Shown here: piece by piece, positions 62,395 to 64,000 of the stretch
Numbering within the stretch: the stretch's first letter is position 1
How the letters are laid out: each line of letters begins with the position of its first letter
From: Paenibacillus sp. PAMC 26794
GTDB lineage: Bacteria; Bacillota; Bacilli; Paenibacillales; Paenibacillaceae
Assembly (NCBI RefSeq): GCF_000316035.1
Contig: NZ_ANHX01000004.1
Location: 62,001 to 126,000, forward strand
Reading direction: 5' to 3'
Length of the DNA: 64,000 nucleotides
The notes under the pieces: model-generated
Seen by the model: the letters and a program-made list of their open reading frames with translations, nothing else
Told to the model about the DNA's origin: nothing
Databases searched by the model: none
Position numbers and translations under genes: made by a program

Positions 62395-63674
62395 AATGCG
62401 AAGAGGTGGTGGAATGGATGCACCGCTATCTGGATCATGATCTGGGCGAGGCGGAAACCGCGCAGATGCTACAGCATGTGGCGAAGTGTCCGGAGTGCGC
62501 CGAGAATTTTAGTTTACTCAGAGCTCTTTCGAGAGAACTGGAAGAATTACCGCAAGTAAGCCCAAAATTTAGTCTGGTTGATGCGATTATGCCACAGCTT
62601 GATGCCATTGACGAAGCGCGGAAGGAACAAAGTAGCACCATACAGGAAATGAATCCTGTCCCCGCGGCATTTGAGAATTTACAACGTTCAAGTGAGCGGA
62701 AAACGAAGCAAAAATGGCTTAACTCGATGGCAGGACGTATGTCCATGGGTGCAGCGGCTGCGGCAGTTATATTGGGATTCGCCATCTGGGGAAACCCGCC
62801 TGAACAGATTGAGAATGCCGATTCCATGCTGATGAGCTCTGGAGCTTCTCAAGAGGGCGGCAATTTGGATGAGAATTCATTAAGCAAGAATATTGAAAAT
62901 TATGATCCTGCCACTTCGTCCCAACCAAGCAGCAACGATGTGTTTGTGGATCAATCGAATGTTTCACCAACTAAACCAGATAACCAAGACGTAGAGACAA
63001 TTCCTGAAGAGAACGGTGGAGATGAGGTACAGGAGCCTGAAGTTCAGTCAGATCCGACACCTCAACAACCGGCTACAGAATCAACGCCTGCTCCGAATAA
63101 AGGACCGCAGGATAATTCGTCCAAAACTCCTTCGACCGATAATCAGAAGAATCCGGTTCAGAACCAAGACTCTGAGCAGAGAATTCAGGGATCAGGAGAT
63201 TCTCCTAAATCTTCTGCAGATGGGGAAGAGAATGGAGTAACAGAAACAGAAAATGGAGATGCAAAATCCTTCACTTCTCAAGATACAACACCTAATATGA
63301 CTGAAGATGTTCCGGTTGAAGGTAACACTGTACCTGATTCCAGTGCAGGTGCAGACACCTCTGGAGGAAACAAAGGATTCGCAGGAGGACCGGATCAGGG
63401 AATGACTACAACAGCAGCACCAAAAGAATGGAAATCACCTGACGGCTCCTATGTAGTTATGCTTATTGGTGATCAAATCAGCATATACTCCAAACCTGCC
63501 AATGAACCGGATGTTCTAAATTTGGTTGAACAACGCAGTATAGAGGGGACGCTGAAGTCAGCGAGTTGGTCAAAGGATGGTACCCTGTTTAATTACGAAA
63601 CGGACAAGGACGGAACAACGGCGAAGAACTCGTTTAATGTACCTGCTGTTTCAGGTGGAGCTTCTGCGAAATAA
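62391..63674 (+). CDS. Anti-sigma factor with zf-HC2 domain and long external domain
   Basis: 427 residues. Zinc-binding anti-sigma motif H-x3-C-x2-C in HVAKCPEC (residues ~30-37), one membrane helix (GAAAAAVILGFAIWG, ~124-138), then a long low-complexity external region rich in Ser, Pro, Asn, Gln and Thr (~150-340) and a small C-terminal beta domain (WKSPDGSYVVMLIGDQISIY). Holds the sigma factor at the membrane until released, by known RsiW-type proteolysis. The disordered 190-residue linker is much longer than in RsiW. Confidence 0.9.
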   Translation: MKCEEVVEWMHRYLDHDLGEAETAQMLQHVAKCPECAENFSLLRALSRELEELPQVSPKFSLVDAIMPQLDAIDEARKEQSSTIQEMNPVPAAFENLQRSSERKTKQKWLNSMAGRMSMGAAAAAVILGFAIWGNPPEQIENADSMLMSSGASQEGGNLDENSLSKNIENYDPATSSQPSSNDVFVDQSNVSPTKPDNQDVETIPEENGGDEVQEPEVQSDPTPQQPATESTPAPNKGPQDNSSKTPSTDNQKNPVQNQDSEQRIQGSGDSPKSSADGEENGVTETENGDAKSFTSQDTTPNMTEDVPVEGNTVPDSSAGADTSGGNKGFAGGPDQGMTTTAAPKEWKSPDGSYVVMLIGDQISIYSKPANEPDVLNLVEQRSIEGTLKSASWSKDGTLFNYETDKDGTTAKNSFNVPAVSGGASAK

Positions 63675-63844
63675 TTAAAAATGGGGAGTGCGCTCCTCTA
63701 AACGAAAGAACATTTTCAGTATGACAAGCATATAGTGGGAGTAACAAAACACGTCCTATCTCAGTTCTAACAACTGACGTCGTATGACCGCGCACCGGCT
63801 TTTTCTAGAACTGCTGGTGTCAGCGTTTATATAGATGTAGGACA

Positions 63845-63882
63845 GGGGACCTTCATCCGCAACTGGATGTAAGGTCCCTTTG
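63845..63882 (+). terminator. Terminator of the sigma operon
   Basis: GGGGACCTTCATCC (63845-63858) pairs with GGATGTAAGGTCCC (63865-63878) with one mismatch, then TTTG. Confidence 0.7.
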
Positions 63883-63932
63883 TTGTCTTGCGCTTTTTCT
63901 GGTAGGATAAAAGGGATAAGGAGGCGCCGTGA

Positions 63933-64000
63933 ATGGATGTAAAAAGTGCAACAAAGGCAATACGTAATGGAGAAACGGCACCGATATATGTGCTGTACGG
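63933..64000 (+). CDS. holA: DNA polymerase III delta subunit, N-terminal end only
   Basis: ATG 63933 after AAGGAGG; the 22 complete codons read MDVKSATKAIRNGETAPIYV then LYG, the start of the HolA family (…piyvLYG…, ahead of the clamp-loader ATPase-like fold). Its place after comEC, though here 8.7 kb away, matches comEC-yqeN of Bacillus. The rest lies beyond the window. Confidence 0.75.
   Translation, partial: MDVKSATKAIRNGETAPIYVLY

Noticed and set aside
1..64000. CRISPR arrays, rRNA or tRNA genes
   Set aside because: No regularly spaced repeats, no tRNA cloverleaf with a TTCGA-type T-loop and no rRNA-like stretch were seen. The tRNA-like T-box region is a leader.

Overview
The window reads as the chromosome of a spore-forming, low-to-mid GC Firmicute, most likely Paenibacillus. 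The evidence is strong AGGAGG-type ribosome binding sites, GTG/TTG starts, spoVAC-AD-AE, a Bacillus-like yqeG-yqeH-aroE-yqeI-nadD-yqeK-rsfS / leuS / comER-comEA-comEB-comEC / holA order, a leucine T-box and YesMN-type signalling. Genus assignment is an inference from gene order and style; no 16S or tRNA gene is present.

Region 1 (1-18.7 kb, + strand) is the 3' part of a hybrid NRPS/trans-AT PKS cluster. It holds the end of an NRPS (PCP plus an epimerization/condensation-like domain), a fatty acyl-AMP ligase-ACP-KS protein with no AT domain, a free ACP, an acyl-CoA dehydrogenase, a free malonyl-type acyltransferase, a GSA-type aminotransferase, a 3-hydroxyacyl-CoA dehydrogenase, an FkbH-like glyceryl-ACP synthase and a second ACP. 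Then come a membrane protein of the CPBP fold that has lost its catalytic residues, a type II thioesterase, a MacB-like ABC exporter (permease plus ATPase), a TetR regulator with a perfect palindromic operator, and an MFS transporter. Dehydrogenase + hydroxyacyl dehydrogenase + FkbH + ACP is the hydroxymalonyl-ACP set known from methoxymalonyl and zwittermicin pathways, without the O-methyltransferase. FAAL-ACP-KS, free ACP, free AT and aminotransferase are the parts of an iturin/mycosubtilin-type beta-amino fatty acid starter, here split into separate genes. Together they suggest a lipopeptide whose acyl starter carries 2-hydroxy and 3-amino groups.

Region 2 (18.7-24.8 kb) is a carbohydrate ABC importer (two permeases and a lipoprotein binding protein, - strand) divergent from a YesM/YesN-type two-component system. 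Region 3 (24.8-32.2 kb) has an HD-domain phosphohydrolase, then nirC, nirD and nirB (- strand), with an Fnr-like box centred at about -41.5 of the nirB promoter. It continues with a YdjM-like membrane protein, two small genes and an M42 aminopeptidase.

Region 4 (32.5-39.3 kb) has a 27-aa membrane peptide gene, the spoVAC-AD-AE operon and a MoxR ATPase/DUF58/transglutaminase operon. Region 5 (39.4-55.2 kb) is conserved housekeeping and competence: yqeG to rsfS, a CvfB-like S1 protein, a methyltransferase, an APH-family kinase, T-box-leuS, comER facing away from comEA-comEB-comEC.

Region 6 (55.2-61.1 kb) is an AT-rich accessory island between comEC and the sigma-factor operon. It contains a complete IS30-family element with 26-bp ends and a 4-bp ATAA duplication, a decayed second IS30 copy, a remnant of another transposase, a small secreted matrixin-like metalloprotease, a secreted protein with a broken paralogue nearby, a lipoprotein, a methyltransferase-like protein and an apparently 5'-truncated gene. 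Region 7 (61.1-64 kb) holds a small hypothetical gene, an ECF sigma/anti-sigma pair with an ECF-type promoter, and the first codons of holA.
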